Of a stretch of 64,000 nt of DNA, positions 39,129-51,200 are shown piece after piece. The stretch's first letter is position 1. Each line of letters begins with the position of its first letter. Location of the stretch: NCBI RefSeq assembly GCF_036884655.1, contig NC_088340.1:1502001-1566000 (forward strand), written 5' to 3'. The DNA is from Musa acuminata AAA Group (lineage: Eukaryota; Streptophyta; Magnoliopsida; Zingiberales; Musaceae). The notes beneath the pieces were generated by a model, which made no database searches, was not told the DNA's origin, and worked only from the letters and a program-made list of their open reading frames with translations. A program made the position numbers and the translations under genes.

Positions 39129-39580
39129 AGGGGCCTTCTGTGAAGCTTCCAAGGACTGATGTGGAGGCATGGAAAATAGGAAAACAATTTTCTATACTTT
39201 TGGTATTGTAAAATGTTTTTGAAAACTGAAAACAAAAAATTACTATCCAAACAACACTTTCTATATTATCCTTACTAAAACATCAAAACACTTCTTTGAT
39301 GAATATGCCAATCTCACCCATGCATGGATGGTTAACAATAGTAAAACATCATACATGTCTAAAATTTTTCATCTAGTTTTACTAAAAATATTTAAAATTT
39401 GCAATCCTCTCAAAGTTAATGCTTTAAGAAGGCAACCACTAAAAAATATTTTGGCCACATCATCTCAGCCATTACTTTGCTGTAAGGCATGAAATAATGG
39501 AGAACCTTATAACAATCTGACAATATTTCCATATATATATACAAAGATTATATACCCTTCAAAGTACTTGCATCAGGACT

Positions 39581-40091
39581 ATGTCCAAGTACATAGTTGT
39601 TCTATCAGCATTTGGTGGAGCATTTCAATTCTTCATCTGTGTGAACACCATCAGAGGTAACCAAAAATTAATGCATGAGTAGTCAGACATCATTTCATAT
39701 AATTTATACTTTGGCTTCTGATGTTTAATTGTTTTTATGACCAATCTGCAAATCACAATACTTTATCCTTTTTTATTATACATTTATTGTCGTTACAATT
39801 GAAGCTTCTTTGGGTCCAACACACATTTAATATCGAAAGAGTGTTGTTTATTCTTGATGTTTATGCAAGCTGATGTGCCTATCATATGTACACATTGAGA
39901 ACATAAATGAGAGCACAGTGGAGAGAGATATCAGCTCACTAGAAGAAGAAGAAGAAGAAGAAGAAGCTCAATGCTCGGTGGTCAAGGTGGTAGTTGATGT
40001 GTTGCTTTTAATTCTCACAGGAGCAGTGGTATTTGGCTATATATTGACCAAGAACAATAGACTATCTATCTCACAATTCAACTCATATTAA
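39581..40091 (+). CDS. Candidate small membrane protein with Glu-rich linker (82 aa), tentative
   Basis: I do not recognise a named family. Exon 39581-39656 begins MSKYIVVLSAFGG and continues as a hydrophobic helix to NTIR, ending at a good donor (AGAG/GTAACC). It joins in phase to 39919-40091 (acceptor GCACAG), giving VERDISSL, a run of eight Glu, then a second hydrophobic helix (VVKVVVDVLLLILTGAVVFG) and a polar tail. The result would be a two-helix membrane protein with an acidic linker encoded by a (GAA)n microsatellite. A TATATATA tract lies about 45 bp upstream of the ATG. The acceptor has a poor pyrimidine tract, and the second exon alone is also open from an ATG at 39873. It may be noise. 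Confidence 0.35.
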
Positions 40092-41062
40092 TTGGTGCCA
40101 TTTCCTCTCCCAACAACTCATTAAAATGTATGACACATGAAGATCCACAAAGACCTCCATGGTCAAGTCTTACCCTATTAATAGCTAGGCTAGGCTAGCT
40201 TGTCACACAAGACATGTCCTTTCCAATATGATAAATACTATAGACCATATTGCTTTGTTACAGTGGTGTTGGTTCAATGCTAAATACCTTAGTATTGGCC
40301 ATCATTCATCATAAAAGTTCAGATTGATCACTGAAAAGGAGAGGAGTATGATAGAAGTAACTATGGCATCCTCAGCCTCTTTTAATCTTTTGGGTAGATA
40401 AGAGCTTCAGGAAGGAGTTGGGCTCCAAGTGAAGTCCTTTGAGGCAAAAGATAGATAGGTTCATAAAAGCCAAAGAGTTATTTGTCCTATTAAAAACATC
40501 CCAAAAAACAAGCTCAAACCAATCTTGTTTATCTCATGACATGAAGTTTTATGTCATGATAATGAAAACAATGTATTAGGTGTATTCAACCATTGTATAA
40601 AGTTATGTGCTGAAAGGATGCAGAGTTGATTGAAATCATGAACATGTACTCAATGATGCTTGGCCTTCATATTCTTAAAGGTAACAAAGAACGATAGAAA
40701 AAGAATGCCAAGGTAGGACCTCAACACACTTGCAGCCAATAAAAGCCACCCACCAACACATCGAACAACGCCTGTTCTTATCACCATCTCCCTCACTCCT
40801 TCCGCTCTTTCTGTTCCTTCATTTCTTCTGCTTCTTCTTCTTCTTCTTCTTCTTCTTCTTCTTCTTCTTCTTTCTCTTTTTACAGTTCATATCTATATCT
40901 ATATATATATATCTCTTCTCCTACTCGCATATTCTTTTCTTTTCCTTTGGTTTCTTCCTCCTCCCATCACGCACCGGCAACGACAACAACATTATCTGTA
41001 ACTCGTAGTCGATCGATTATATGGGAAGCTGAGCTGGAGAGAGGAGATCAGATTTGTAGAAG
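40092..41062 (+). promoter_or_regulatory. Spacer and 5' UTR of the group X ERF gene, with (CTT)n tract
   Basis: AT-rich spacer is followed from about 40780 by a pyrimidine-rich leader containing (CTT)n at 40831-40871 and short TC and TA tracts. An in-frame stop at 41057-41059 lies just before the conserved ERF reading frame. Confidence 0.5.
40831..40871. repeat. (CTT)n microsatellite
   Basis: About 13 CTT units in the presumed 5' UTR or promoter of the ERF gene. Confidence 0.95.
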
Positions 41063-41185
41063 GTGGATCGAAGGCATGGGAAGAGGCCCCTCCCTCCTGA
41101 CGAGGCACCGGAGGAGAAGGAAGGATCGGAGAGCTGGTTGTCGCAGTACTACACCCCGGCTCGCGCCGATCAGGACGCATCGGCC

Positions 41186-42112
41186 ATGGTCTCGGCCCTC
41201 TCTCACGTGATCAGCTCCCGCTCGCCGCCCGTCGGCGCCGGAGGAGGCGAGCCAGTCATGGTCCAGCATGATGGAAAACTCAGCGGATCTGGGTCTGGCT
41301 CGGCGGAGATCAGGACGCAGCCCTCCGGTGAGCAAGGTATATATATCGGAGCTTGTGTTTCTTGCACCACTGACACAGATCTATATGTTCATCATCAAAT
41401 CAATCTCCGTTCATTGTGATGCTTTCGTGCAATTATAGGAAGTTATGGGAAGAGAACCTAGTTATGCTAGTACTCAATGCATTATCTCATGTATAGTTTG
41501 CATCTTCTCTCCCTCTCTCTCTCCCTCTCTCTCTCTCTCTCGTTTAGCTGAGACGCATGTACATGTAATGTAGGCAGAAGACATTACAGGGGAGTGAGGC
41601 AGAGGCCATGGGGGAAATGGGCAGCGGAGATAAGGGATCCCAGGAAAGCAGCTCGTGTATGGCTGGGGACGTTCGACACGGCGGAGGACGCCGCCATTGC
41701 CTACGATGAAGCCGCCCTGCGGTTCAAAGGCACCAAAGCCAAGCTCAACTTCCCCGAGCGAGTACAGGGCCGCACCGACCTCGGCTTCTTGGTGAGCGGA
41801 GGAGGCTCGGAACGGCAACCCCAGCCACCGACGCAGCGGCTGCCGGCGGCTAATTCGTACCCGAACCTGCTCCAGTACGCGCAACTCCTCCAGAGCAGGG
41901 ACCAAGACCTGCACCAGGCGGCCTTCGGCCTCTACGCTGGGAGCACCTTCACGTCCACGTCCTCCCAGACATCGCCGACTTCCATGTCCGCGGCGTCTTC
42001 GCAAGAGATGCTGGACTTCACCTCCCAATCGCATTTCAAGAGCTCCTCTTCTTCGAGTTCGTGGCCTCATGGCGGCCACAAGCACGAAGACCAGCAGCCA
42101 CCAGGCATGTAA
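41186..42112 (+). CDS. AP2/ERF transcription factor, group X (ERF113/114/115-like)
   Basis: Exons: 41186-41336 and 41574-42112. From the Met at 41186 the product is 229 aa. It starts with the group's conserved MVSALSHVI, then a variable linker, then one AP2/ERF domain (about residues 54-111: [40 protein letters not shown]). The tail is Gln/Ser-rich. [11 protein letters not shown] after the domain and the single intron just before it are typical of the ERF113-115 branch. That branch binds GCC-box-like DNA and acts in wound, stress and regeneration responses. Odd: the conserved frame continues upstream to 41063 (HGKRPLPPDEAPEEKEG, matching the family N-terminus), but there the first codon is GTG after an in-frame stop at 41057. 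No ATG is available until 41186. A short out-of-frame ATG frame (41076-41210) overlaps. A 5' exon, a start-loss change or a non-AUG start are all possible. Confidence 0.85.
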
Positions 42113-43457
42113 GTGATGACTCGGCCGGCTTTCAGCTAGGTGCAGCACAAGGTTAAGGAGAGAACCGTTGGCGATGGAGAGAGACGCAAAGGCTTCGTGA
42201 AAGGTGTACTGCGTCAAAGATACCAAAGATTGCAGGCTCCTCTTGTTCTTATCCCCTAATGCATTGTTTCGAGTCTTATCCTACCACTGCTATCTCTTTG
42301 CTGTGTCACACACACCAACTGGGAAGTTTCCACCCCAAGTTTTCTCGAGCTTATCACAAACGAACCTTAGACAAACATGCTTACATGAATCAAAAAACAC
42401 ACAAATCATTAACGGTGCAACGTATCGAGAAGGGAAGAACGATCTTTCATCCAACGCAGACGTACGACACGAACCAGATCAAAAAAAAGAGAACTAAGAG
42501 ACGTGTGCCGCCAGCTGAGTAGGGAAGGGGAATAAAGATCGTGGCAAGACAAGCGATTGCAAGTTCCAAAACCCTTTCATGATCGAGCTAGGCATAGTAC
42601 ACCGATCGTATTCCCGCTGGCCGCATCACTCGTACGATCGACCAGATGCAGCGAAGACAAGAATAATGCCTGCCTGCATGCATGCATGGATGGATGCCAT
42701 CTTGCTTTTAACACATGCAAGTATGAGCCGATGAAATAGATGGCGGCAAGTATCGAGGCAGAGTTTGGTCAACCATTAAACAAAGCTATCATTAGAAGCG
42801 AGCATATTCTCATGTGAGTTATACTAATGACAAGGTGGGGGAAAGAAGCATTCTCCCAAACCAATGTGATCGAGAAACAATGGGTTGTAAGACATGAACA
42901 ATGACTCCAAAATGCCAAGGAAGGAAGGACATGTAGGCAGGAAATCCAACTCCTTTGGACTGGTTAAAGAGGGTGGGCACTGCCATTAATGGAGGTGACG
43001 AAGAAAGAGACTTGGACCAGTTCATCCTACTTGTGATCAGGGGACCAACACCTATGCACCTATATATATATATATTCCCATCAGATCAATGGAAAAATAC
43101 ATCAAATTGAAACATATATGGTTCATGCTGATCACGGAGGAAACAAAGGTGAATTAGATTCGATTTCTGTTTTTGGTTTTGTGTTTTCTGCTGCGTGTGG
43201 ATGTGTTGCTTGTTGCGGTCTTGTCATCGGTGCACGGGGAAAAGGAAGGCGGGCGGCGTGCGGTGCTTTCGGCTCTCACGTCAATCTTTGCGGCTTAAGC
43301 CTCGACTCTCGCACTCCTTTTTCCCGTCTCAAGTTCATACGTGAGAGCCCACGAAGCAGACTTCCCTCTCACCTTTGTCGCCACATGTAACCCTCGAAAG
43401 CGTTTTGTGGCTAAAAGAAAAACAATAATTATCTAAATCAAAATAAAATATTTTTCT

Positions 43458-43460
<3 letters not shown>

Positions 43461-43508
<48 letters not shown>
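43461..43508. repeat. (AT)n microsatellite
   Basis: About 24 AT units, followed by short CT and TA tracts. Confidence 0.95.
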
Positions 43509-43511
<3 letters not shown>

Positions 43512-43654
43512 TCTCTCTCTCTATATATATATTTTCTCGTAAGAATAATTTACCAAGAAAATATCCAGAAATATTGTCTCGTTTAAAGCAAAATATCCCC
43601 AAACTATTGAGAAAAGTTAGAAATCAGTCTTGTTTAAACCCAAAAAAAATGTTT

Positions 43655-43658
<4 letters not shown>

Positions 43659-43704
<46 letters not shown>
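43659..43704. repeat. (AT)n microsatellite
   Basis: About 22 AT units, 150 bp from the preceding tract. Confidence 0.95.
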
Positions 43705-43706
<2 letters not shown>

Positions 43707-44180
43707 AATATTTGGACTGAAATAATGATAATTTAATTCTGGATAGAAAAATAAACAATAATATCTCGAATATTTGAGATCAATTGCAGTCTTCTTTACT
43801 TATATTCTATGTAAGATAATAATACCTCTAGTAAAATGAAAAAAAAATGAATTATTTTTTTATCATTTCAAGTAAACTGTTCCAAACAAGTTAGAAGGGC
43901 TTATGATTACTTCAATTTTTTTTTTTGAATGAAATATGTACCATTCAAATATTTAAACATCTTAAAATTGGCATTAAATATATATTTTTGGGGATGAACC
44001 TAACAAAAGAAGCTTGTCCAATTCATCATGGAGTTGACATTTTGACCATTCTTTCTTCTTCTTTTTCCTTCTTTTTATGCTCTTACTGATCACAAGGAAT
44101 CAAAAGAGCCCACAACCAATTATGTAGTCTCATCAATTGAGATTTAGTAATGCTTGAGTTAGGCAACATTCCTACACTTA

Positions 44181-44297
44181 ACTTGAAAGGAAGAGTACAA
44201 AGGAAAGGATTCCTTCCTTTCCTTGTAATTAACATCCTTACCTAAACCTAACTTGAAAGGAAGAGTACAAAGGAATGGATTCCTTCCTTCTAATTAG
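44181..44297. repeat. Short tandem duplication, 70-bp period
   Basis: ACTTGAAAGGAAGAGTACAA followed by AGGAA(A/T)GGATTCCTTCC occurs at 44181 and again at 44251. Each copy contains a small GGA(A/T)GGATTCCTTCC palindrome. Confidence 0.9.
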
Positions 44298-46065
44298 CAA
44301 TGTGACATTAGCATTAGTTTTGTCATGAAGTTATGGGTCCTGCTTCTATCTCAAAGACATCATCACATCTTATGTTAACCTCAATCGCCATCGCAATCTC
44401 ATACGAATTTGTTAGAATAAATTTAAGATTTAATTTTAAAAAAATCACATAATTTGTAAAGGGAAGAAAATTACTCCAAAGTATATAAATAAAGTCTCAA
44501 GATTTGCATATGTCGTTAAAATACTCACTTCGCGATAATTATCTCTTCACCTGATATGATTTTAAATAAACTCGATTCAAATATTGTTTATACCGAATAG
44601 AAACATAAAATTAGTGTATATCATCATCATGTAGACGGAAAAAAATTGCTCAAAAGTGCATTAGTATTGATCGAATGTCTCACGTAAATATACGATTATA
44701 ATTATTTGTTTAGTTAGCACGATCATGAAAAAACTTGATGTAGACATTTTCGTGTTCTCAATTAAAAACTTAAAATTAGCATGCACTAAAAAAGAAAATA
44801 AAAACCTTGAGTTATGTTTTTAGAACAACCAATATTTGTTTAGTAAAATAAAATACCAACTCGAGACAATTCCTAAAAAATCAAACATTTAACATTTTAA
44901 GTTGATTAAAACTCTTTAGAAAAAAATCCATCAAAATTTGCCAAGTTCAGTGAATCAAGCAAGCTAATCAAACCCATTAACCTACTTAACTATGGTTTGA
45001 ACCATGACATAGTACAAGTGGCTACCAATCATATTAAAGTTATTTTTTCTTTCTTTTTCACACATAAGAGCAATCATTCCTAATGTAGAGTTGAAAGTAC
45101 TCGAGATAGCAACTTTGCATGCAACAACTTGGCTTCTTTTGATCCTTGAGGCTTCCCTAGCTCTCCATATCACAAAGGTCTAGAAGCATCTAGCCCACTC
45201 TATAAGCAATCCTCAGGGACCTCTTCTCTTGATTGAGAGAGAGAGAGAAGGGGACATGCTTTTGTGTCACCACCTAAACAAGTAAGGCATCTCAAGCTTC
45301 ATCATGCAATTTATCTTGGGACATTCCTTTTTCTAGTTCCTTCCATTCCTCTTGATGGCCAAACTCTAAGTCATCTTGTAGGGACCATGGATTCCTTTTC
45401 CTTACTGGTTTCATAAATGCATGCATGGACCTCTTTGTTTGTTTAGTTAGGTTAGGTTAGGGGAAGATCTAAGGCCACAATAATATTAATTTTAAGTTGG
45501 TGTTCATCAGTCAAATCCTACCGAATGGGTCGGTTGGGACCATTGATTTTTCAACCAATAATTATTTGAGATAGTTTCGTGTCTCAATTTAGATTAAAAA
45601 ATAATAATTTTTAAATTATTTTTAGGTTCTTTTAATTAAAATATGACAATGCCCTTCAAAATCATTAGTTTTTGGAGACAATCTTACCTCTAAATATAAG
45701 AAAATTATTATTATTATTGTGACTTAGATGTTGTAGACTCTTTTAATAAAATTACATAATGAATTTATTTCTTAGGTTCTTCAATAAAAGATACAATAGC
45801 ACTATTTTTTATTTATTTTTAGATTCTTTCGATTTGATTATAATAATGATTCACTATGTCCTTTGGAATAGGAATAAGGAGCATGAAATCCACTAGCATT
45901 ACTCCTTTTCATCTACTACAAATAATCAAATCTAATTCGTTTGAGATTAGATGTGCATCTATTCTTCTTTCTTATGCCTTTTGTCTTATTTGGAATAGGA
46001 ATAAGGGTTTTGGGTTCTTCCCCAATGTGGAAATCTTTAGGCATAGCTTTCATTAAGTTATAACT

Positions 46066-46096
46066 ATCATCGCATGGACAATGGACATGCGATGAT
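46066..46096. repeat. Perfect 11-bp inverted repeat with 9-nt loop
   Basis: Arms ATCATCGCATG and CATGCGATGAT flank GACAATGGA. It could form a hairpin. No neighbouring gene explains it. Confidence 0.85.
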
Positions 46097-48245
46097 GTTA
46101 TGATCATCTGATTAGAATTATAGTCATCTGATTCGAAGTATTTATCATAATTCATAACAAATCATGTCCGAAATCCCATATCGATTCTATTTTATTTCGT
46201 CTAAGTCAATATTTTGTCTTATATCTATTCTTAATAACTTCAACTTTTAAAGATTTAAGATAATCTAATCATAGTGTTAATATATATTCTAGTCATAGTA
46301 CTGATTCGACACCATCTATTCTAAAACTCTATCGAGTGTGTGTTCGATAAATCTTCTCCGATTCTTAAGTTAGTCTTGGTTATAATAGGTTAATCAAACA
46401 CTAAATCTTTTAAAATCAAATGTATTAGAATTTGAGAGCTAGCTAAGTAAGGTACGTGAGAAGAAATCTTTCACAGCAAAACTTTTAATCATTAAACTTC
46501 AATACGAGTGTTAATATTAAAAATGATTATACGTCTTTTCTAATCATGGATAAGATTACAATGTATCGACTTCGAAGAATATACAATACAATGATCATCG
46601 ATGCGACCATAACGTTAATATGGTAACACAATATTCATTATTTTTCTCATTTAATCTATTAAACAATTGATACAATTAAATCACTCAATTAGCCAATTAG
46701 TAGTATGCCTCTTTCCCATTTAATCTATTTTGGGCTCAGCCAGCCATTGCCAACTTTGATCCATTAAATCTGTAGCCCACAAAAATGCTCTTTTGTTTTG
46801 GTTGTCTCAATGTATATGTAAATTGCAAGAATGGCTGTCTCACTTACTACATGAGATGCAGATTGAGCCATGTCAGATGCATCAGTGTATTAATCTCTAT
46901 TGCAATTCTACTTTACAAAGAGTGTTTGAAGTCCTTTAAGAATGTGTAGCAGAATGGTTTCTTTGATGTGATCCTCAGTTTTACTGTATACTTCCTTTGA
47001 TGTAATTTTAATATGCTCTCAAAGCTCAGCTATATGGATCTTTTTTTCATCATCAAGTATCAATATTGTCTTTCATCATTTTTATTCAGACTTGAGATTG
47101 GGTATTATTGGTGTTGCTCTGTTGATTCAGATTGAGATAAGAAAAAAATTGATGTTGCTAAGTAAAAGACTATATTTCCAATGCATTGTGTGCATTTTGA
47201 GTCTCTCTATTGGACATTCAGTATTAGGATTGGCATGAAAGCTTCTGCAACTGAACAATTCATGGATTCCCAAACAGAGGAGTAATCAATCATGTTTGTA
47301 TCCCTCCTGCTAACAACAGGAAGAATGCAGAGGGAGAAGTTTTATGTGGAGTTGCTCATCACCTTATCATCATCTGCTTCATCCAACTTCATTATGATCC
47401 AAATCCATCTGAGCTCAATCATAACCTGTCTACTTCACACAGGTCTCCTATGTCTCACAAGTGGGATGTCCTTCTCATGAATCATCACCCTCTCATAATT
47501 CATCAACTAATTAAAAATACATACTCAAATAAAGCTACAAGAATATATATATATATATTCATTATTTTTAGAAATAATCATATGAAAAATAAAAAAATTG
47601 CTGATAAGTATGGTGAAAGTGGGCAACACAATATTCATTTAAATTCAGAAAGTATAAATGATTTGCATTTTTATATTCATATCTTAATCTAAGCTTATTA
47701 AATTTGAATTACTTTTCTAACTATTTGATTCATATTGTTTTCTGCAATATTCACACCTATAAGTGTCTAAATTAGAAAGTGTGTTCCTCATAATCCCATT
47801 AATAATATTATTAATTATAAATATTTATTGGTGCGTTACTCGAAACTCCTATAACTGTCGGGCAAGGCCGCGAATAAAACCGACTTTCTTCACTCTTTAA
47901 CAATGTACCCACGAAACCACCTGCCTGGCCAACCCAGTGTCTCTGTGAGCCCCATTTTATGGCCAATTGTTAATCAGGTAATATCATTGGTATTTTTAGC
48001 TTTTAACTTTTATGGGTGGGATCTACGAACCGTCACCGTTGGCTAATCCTCCCGCAGATTAAGTCTCAATCGACTCTCTAATCTTCCGCCTCGAATCCAG
48101 TTCGGTTTCTGCGCAAGCAAGCTTTGTCGGCTCTAAGTTCCATCTCTCCCTTGTTGTCGGTTCCGTTCTTCTTGTTCTTGCTGTTGCTTCAATCGAGTCC
48201 GCGGTTCTTTTGTTCTTGTTCCGGTTCGAGTCCTTGGAGCCGGAG

Positions 48246-51200
48246 ATGTCTGTGGCAGAGGGGAAGGGGAAGAGGAAGGGGAAGGGGAAGGGGAAGGAGG
48301 TTATAAGATTGGAGCGGGAGTCAGTAATCCCGGTGCTGAAACCCAAGCTCATCGTGAAACTAACGAATCTAATCGGTGAGCCTGCGCCTGTTTCGATGGT
48401 TTTGCTTTTCATTCCGTGCTCAATCCATTTATTGGAATCGTTTTCCGTTATTTCTTTGCCTTTAGGGTTCTGGATTTTCTGTTTTCTGTGTGCATAGTTG
48501 TTGCGGTCGACAGAGTGTTTTGTCTTTCAAGAAAGCTTCTTTCGAATCTTCTCTCTGTTTACTGAAAGGAAAAATTAGCTTTAATAAATTTGATATGATA
48601 AATTGGGGGAAATTAGTCGAAGAATGGTATGGGGTTTATCGAGCAGTGTGATACCCTTTCACCAACTCAATAACAAAATTTGATTTTTTTTTTTTCGCAT
48701 TCGAAGAAAAAACCTTTAAATTGAGAACACAATTAATGCTGCACATGATTTATCTGTGTTGAGCTTGATGCAACACCCGGAAGAAAATTGCAATCACCTG
48801 TACTATTTTGCCCGTACTTTGCTGCTGGATTGAACTTATCTCACAAGACTAGCTATCAGATAACCTACTCTCGAAGAGTACTTGGCATTGTTTTCGAACT
48901 CCAGGCATTGTAATATCTCCGTAGGAAATTTAGATGTTTGGAGACAAATTTTACACAATTGACATTGACAAAATTGAGGGGAACCTAACTAGTATTTTCA
49001 TTAACATCACCATGCTACAGACTTGGTAAGCACAGGAGGTTTGGGAGTTTGCATTGCTTCAGATAAATAAATCTTAGCCACTCACAACCTTGCTGTTTTT
49101 CGTTTTTTTCTTCTTTTTCTGTTGAGACTCAGAGAAATGTCCCCTGTATATTTGTTCTCGTGAATGCATGAGACATTGCCTCTTCTTCACACACAAAAGA
49201 AAGTTTAGAGCTTTAGGATTGATTGGCGAGAACAAGCAGGACAAAAAGAAGGTTGAGAAGTTTTCTCATAACTTTAGGACCAGTTCAAGAGTGCCAGTGC
49301 TAGCATTCTGCTTGACAGCAGATAGGATTAGACAAAGAGTCCATTATCCATCATTGCTGTAAATTGACAAAGAAACTTTCTTACTGTCATAGTCCACACC
49401 AAGTATTATATCTGTTTTTGCTTCAAAATTTAGAAATTGCTATTTTTAGTTTTTCTCCCAAAAATTCTCAATTGCAGCAAAATATAAAACTTAATGTGGA
49501 GTTTTTTCTCATGGGGAAATTATTCACGTAGGGTTATAAAAACAATATAGTAGTACATTTAGGTTTGTTCGAGTACATGGCTATGATTCTAGCTAGTGGA
49601 TCAATGAAATTACATGAAAGGATTTCGTTAAATATTCTAGACAAGGATAATATTTGATAATGATGCACTTATTGGCAGCCTAGTTATTTACATCAAATAT
49701 TTCAATTCAAAGGTATATGAGTTAGGTGGTTGATGAAAAGTTATGGGAATTGAAATTGTGATGAAATATATAAAAACAGAGAAAAATACAAGTGAACTAA
49801 AAAATAATTAACAAAAGAATTATATAATGAAAATAGATGGTTTAATACGAATATGGAACATGTTACAGTACAAAAAACAGTTCAGTTCAATTTCAACTAT
49901 AAAAAGCAATCAGGATAATTTATCGAGGAAATGAAATGCTGTTCTGGTTAAATGCTACAGGAAGTTTTGCTTATGTAATTAAACTTCCTTCATGTTCAGT
50001 CTCTTGGGTTTAACAAATATGTTTTCTTTTGCAGAAAGCAATAAAGGAAAAAAAAGGTTCTGCTGTAGGGTTAGCACATCTTTGCAAGCTTAGAAACTAA
50101 AATTGTATGCAAAATGTACCCCGTTTCTTGACATAATCTGTCCTAATATACATGGCTGAGATTGTACAAATAATTCTTATAAATTACTTGCCGTAAGTAT
50201 CTTAGTTTTTAAGTTTTAACTGATATTGATTATAGATTTATTTGCTGATGAGTTTGAAAAATTTACCTTCATTCTTTTCCAGAGCTTGCTTCTGACCGAA
50301 CTGAATTCATTAAGCTATGCAAGAGAGTTGAGTACACTATTCGTGCTTGGTACCTCCTACAGTTTGAAGATTTGATGGTACAGTTCTTTCATACAATTAT
50401 TGCATACATGGCGAACGTGTTTGAGTTGATGAATATATAAATGGCTACTCATGCTAGTTATTTTTTTTCACATACACATTTCATATACCCAGTTATACAT
50501 AAGTCAGATGTCTCCATTTTATGTCTTACATGCATGTAGAATTATATACCAGAAAAATAGCATTCTTGGACTAATTTGCAATTGCTTTTTGTTTTTTCAT
50601 AAATGAGTTTGGTTGATGATTTTTTTGGTGTTAACAATATTGTTTCTGTAGCAACTTTACTCGCTCTTCGATCCTGTACATGGTGATCGGAGATTGCAAC
50701 AGCAGAATTTTTCTTCTGAAGAGATTGATGTTCTGGAACTAAATTTCCTGGAGTACTTTTTCCAGGTTTGTGAACTTCCTAGTGACTTGACTGTAATTTC
50801 ATAATGATTTGGAAACTTATCTAACCAAATACTTGCCCTTGAAGTAAGGTCTGTGTCTTTCCTGCTTTTCTTCCAAATTTTCTGAATTCCTGCTATTTTA
50901 AATTGGATACAACTGCTGTGGTGCCAAGTTAATACAGAATTGCACCTTCTAAACTTATGGTGTTCCACTTGCAGTTAATAAACTTAAGAAGAAGAAAAGA
51001 GAAAAGTAACTACATGCAATAAAATCTTTTTCTTTCATTTTGAGTGTACTTCTAGATAGAACAGCCATTACAATCATATGTTTTTCTTTGATCGAGGCAG
51101 GTAATGGAAAAGAGCAACTTCAAACTAGTGACCGATGAGGAGATTGAAGTTGCACAATCTGGACAATATCTCTTAAATCTTCCAATCAAAGTGGACGAAT

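Larger units (their letters stand above)
37138..39580. other. Upstream region of the nucleotidyltransferase gene and spacer
   Basis: GC-rich sequence up to about 37330 is probably promoter and 5' UTR of the reverse-strand gene. From 37440 to 38350 it is AT-rich, with an A-run at 37831-37854 and (AT)n at about 38299-38344. A GC-rich block at 38400-38930 gives overlapping open frames on both strands but no recognisable protein. An (AC)n tract lies at 39094-39125. Confidence 0.5.
42113..48245. other. 6.1 kb intergenic region with microsatellites and short duplications
   Basis: After the ERF 3' UTR the sequence contains no gene that I can support. It holds two long (AT)n tracts, a 70-bp-period duplication (44181), an 11-bp perfect inverted repeat (46066-46096) and general AT-rich DNA. 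The last about 190 bases before 48246 are the pyrimidine-rich 5' UTR of the DUF3754 gene. An open frame at 43118-43390 has no recognisable domain. Confidence 0.6.

Noticed and set aside
40730..41008. 92-codon forward open frame upstream of the ERF
   Set aside because: It is low-complexity Phe/Leu/Ser from pyrimidine-rich leader sequence and the (CTT)n tract.
41474..42226. 250-codon reverse-strand open frame
   Set aside because: It is the antisense of the AP2 exon of the group X ERF, kept open by GC-rich codons.
43118..43390. 90-codon Cys/Gly-rich open frame
   Set aside because: It has no recognisable family, no splice partner and no promoter signal; probably chance in a GC-richer patch.
43457..43720. 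87-codon open frame rich in Ile-Tyr
   Set aside because: It is a direct translation of two (AT)n microsatellites.
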